Below, piece by piece: positions 32,466 through 33,152 of a stretch of 33,152 bases of DNA. The notes under the pieces were generated by a model. The model did no database searches, had not been told where the DNA came from, and was given only the letters and a program-made list of their open reading frames with translations. The position numbers and the translations under genes are program-made. Each line of letters begins with the position of its first letter. The first letter of the stretch is position 1. The stretch lies in contig JACCSP010000154.1 in the NCBI GenBank assembly GCA_013812905.1, positions 1-33,152 of the forward strand. The letters run 5' to 3'. This stretch comes from Pyrinomonadaceae bacterium. Lineage in GTDB: Bacteria > Acidobacteriota > Blastocatellia > Pyrinomonadales > Pyrinomonadaceae.

Positions 32466-33152
32466 TCATGGAGGTCCGAAGCGGCTGCGATATTCGCTGG
32501 ACGTAATGAACGCCTTGACCATTTCCGCCTGCCGGAAGTCCCCGTTGAACTGGTTCAGCTTGCTGAGCCAGAAGTTGTATCCGGCGAGATTGTTGTCAGG
32601 CGCATCGTCCGGGTTACGCTGTAAGTAGCCGAAATACTGCATCAGCACAAAGGCCTTGTTGAACTCTTGTGCTTTCAGTGACGAGTTCTCAGCTACTCTC
32701 CGTAACGCCCGCGCCCGCGCTGCCGAGTCTGCACTGGTACCTACCATGCCAAATTCGTCAATGGCCGCTTGGCGATCCGTCGATGATGGTATGACCCCGG
32801 CGTTCGCAAACAGAGTGTCGACAAACTGAGCCGCCGTGGTTGTCGCAGGATGCGCGTTGGTAAACCGCGTTAGAGTGACAAAGTTTCCAACGAAGCTCTG
32901 CTTGTTGTTTTCCAACACCTGCTCCCAGCCGGCTGGCCCAACCACAACCCCGCTCCCGATTGTTCGCGTGTCCGGTATGAAGGGGTCTCTCCTGACGGGG
33001 AAAGGCACGTCGACTGCCAAGTCGCCGTAGGCAGCCTTGTACAATCGATAGACCAGGTAGCCGGTTTCCTGAAATTCAATCGATAAGAAGAACGCAGCGC
33101 TGGTGTCGATGCGCTTTACCCGGCACAACGCGAGGGCGTCGCAGCTGTTGAT
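32466..33152 (-). CDS. DUF4214-like protein, paralogue (5' end outside window)
   Basis: The frame is open from the right edge (no start in the window) to the TGA at 32468-32466, leaving at least 228 residues. It matches the gene at 31314 along its whole length: a Cys pair (SCDALALC), TSAAFFLSIEFQETGYLVYR, AYGDLAVDVPFPVRRDPFIP, FVLMQYFGYLQRNPDDAPDN, NLAGYNFWLSKLNQFNGDFR and the end SSEYRSRFGPP. The N-terminus with the expected signal peptide is missing. It is arranged tail-to-tail with its paralogue, 228 bp apart. The TTG at 33128 is only an internal codon. Confidence 0.9.
   Translation of the reverse strand: MNSCDALALCRVKRIDTSAAFFLSIEFQETGYLVYRLYKAAYGDLAVDVPFPVRRDPFIPDTRTIGSGVVVGPAGWEQVLENNKQSFVGNFVTLTRFTNAHPATTTAAQFVDTLFANAGVIPSSTDRQAAIDEFGMVGTSADSAARARALRRVAENSSLKAQEFNKAFVLMQYFGYLQRNPDDAPDNNLAGYNFWLSKLNQFNGDFRQAEMVKAFITSSEYRSRFGPP

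Overview
The window looks like a chromosomal accessory region of an Acidobacteriota-type bacterium. The clues are three secreted proteins ending in DUF4214-like regions, a Pro-rich PD40-type propeller protein with a C-terminal region resembling the 'Solibacter C-terminal' family, and many GT-C membrane glycosyltransferases. The class cannot be fixed from this sequence alone. I see no tRNA, rRNA, CRISPR array or transposase.

Layout. 1-2126 (-): a large TPR protein running off the left edge. 2393-3904 (+): an O-antigen ligase/polymerase-type membrane protein carrying an unusual PDZ-like insert. 4055-5928 (-): an ABC-2 polysaccharide export permease (Wzm type) and a zinc-ribbon methyltransferase. 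5983-10922 (-): a matrixin-like metalloprotease fused to DUF4214, and a secreted beta-propeller protein. 11181-21347 (+): the main polysaccharide block, made up of a Wzt-type ATPase with a C-terminal glycan-binding domain, a coiled-coil protein, a methyltransferase with a beta-sandwich tail, a GT4 enzyme, a domain remnant, a PIG-V-like mannosyltransferase, a GT4-methyltransferase-Ig fusion and a methyltransferase-Ig protein. 21535-25731 (-): a methyltransferase, a broken paralogue of it, and a YfhO-like giant membrane protein. 25719-29829 (+): a GT39-type enzyme, a DPM1-type polyprenyl-phosphate-sugar synthase, and a second GT39-like enzyme. 29935-31101 (-): another GT4. 31314-33152: two convergent DUF4214 proteins, the second cut by the right edge.

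How it may work together (inference). The GT4 enzymes would assemble a lipid-linked glycan on the cytoplasmic face. The DPM1-like synthase would make polyprenyl-phosphate mannose (or a similar donor) for the PIG-V, GT39 and YfhO-like GT-C enzymes on the outer face. Wzm/Wzt would export the chain, with the Wzt C-domain reading a modified chain end. The coiled-coil protein plus methyltransferase could be a split version of the WbdD-type ruler and terminator. The ligase-type protein would attach or polymerise the product.

The region shows signs of turnover. There are two decayed gene fragments, a 66-bp palindromic element lying in frame inside the YfhO-like gene, and three dispersed non-coding repeat families: degenerate heptamers, long imperfect palindromes, and a roughly 70-90-bp element. 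The most unusual features are the coiled-coil/methyltransferase pair next to Wzt, the recurring Ig-like tail on methyltransferases (three intact or broken copies), and the PDZ-like insert in the ligase.
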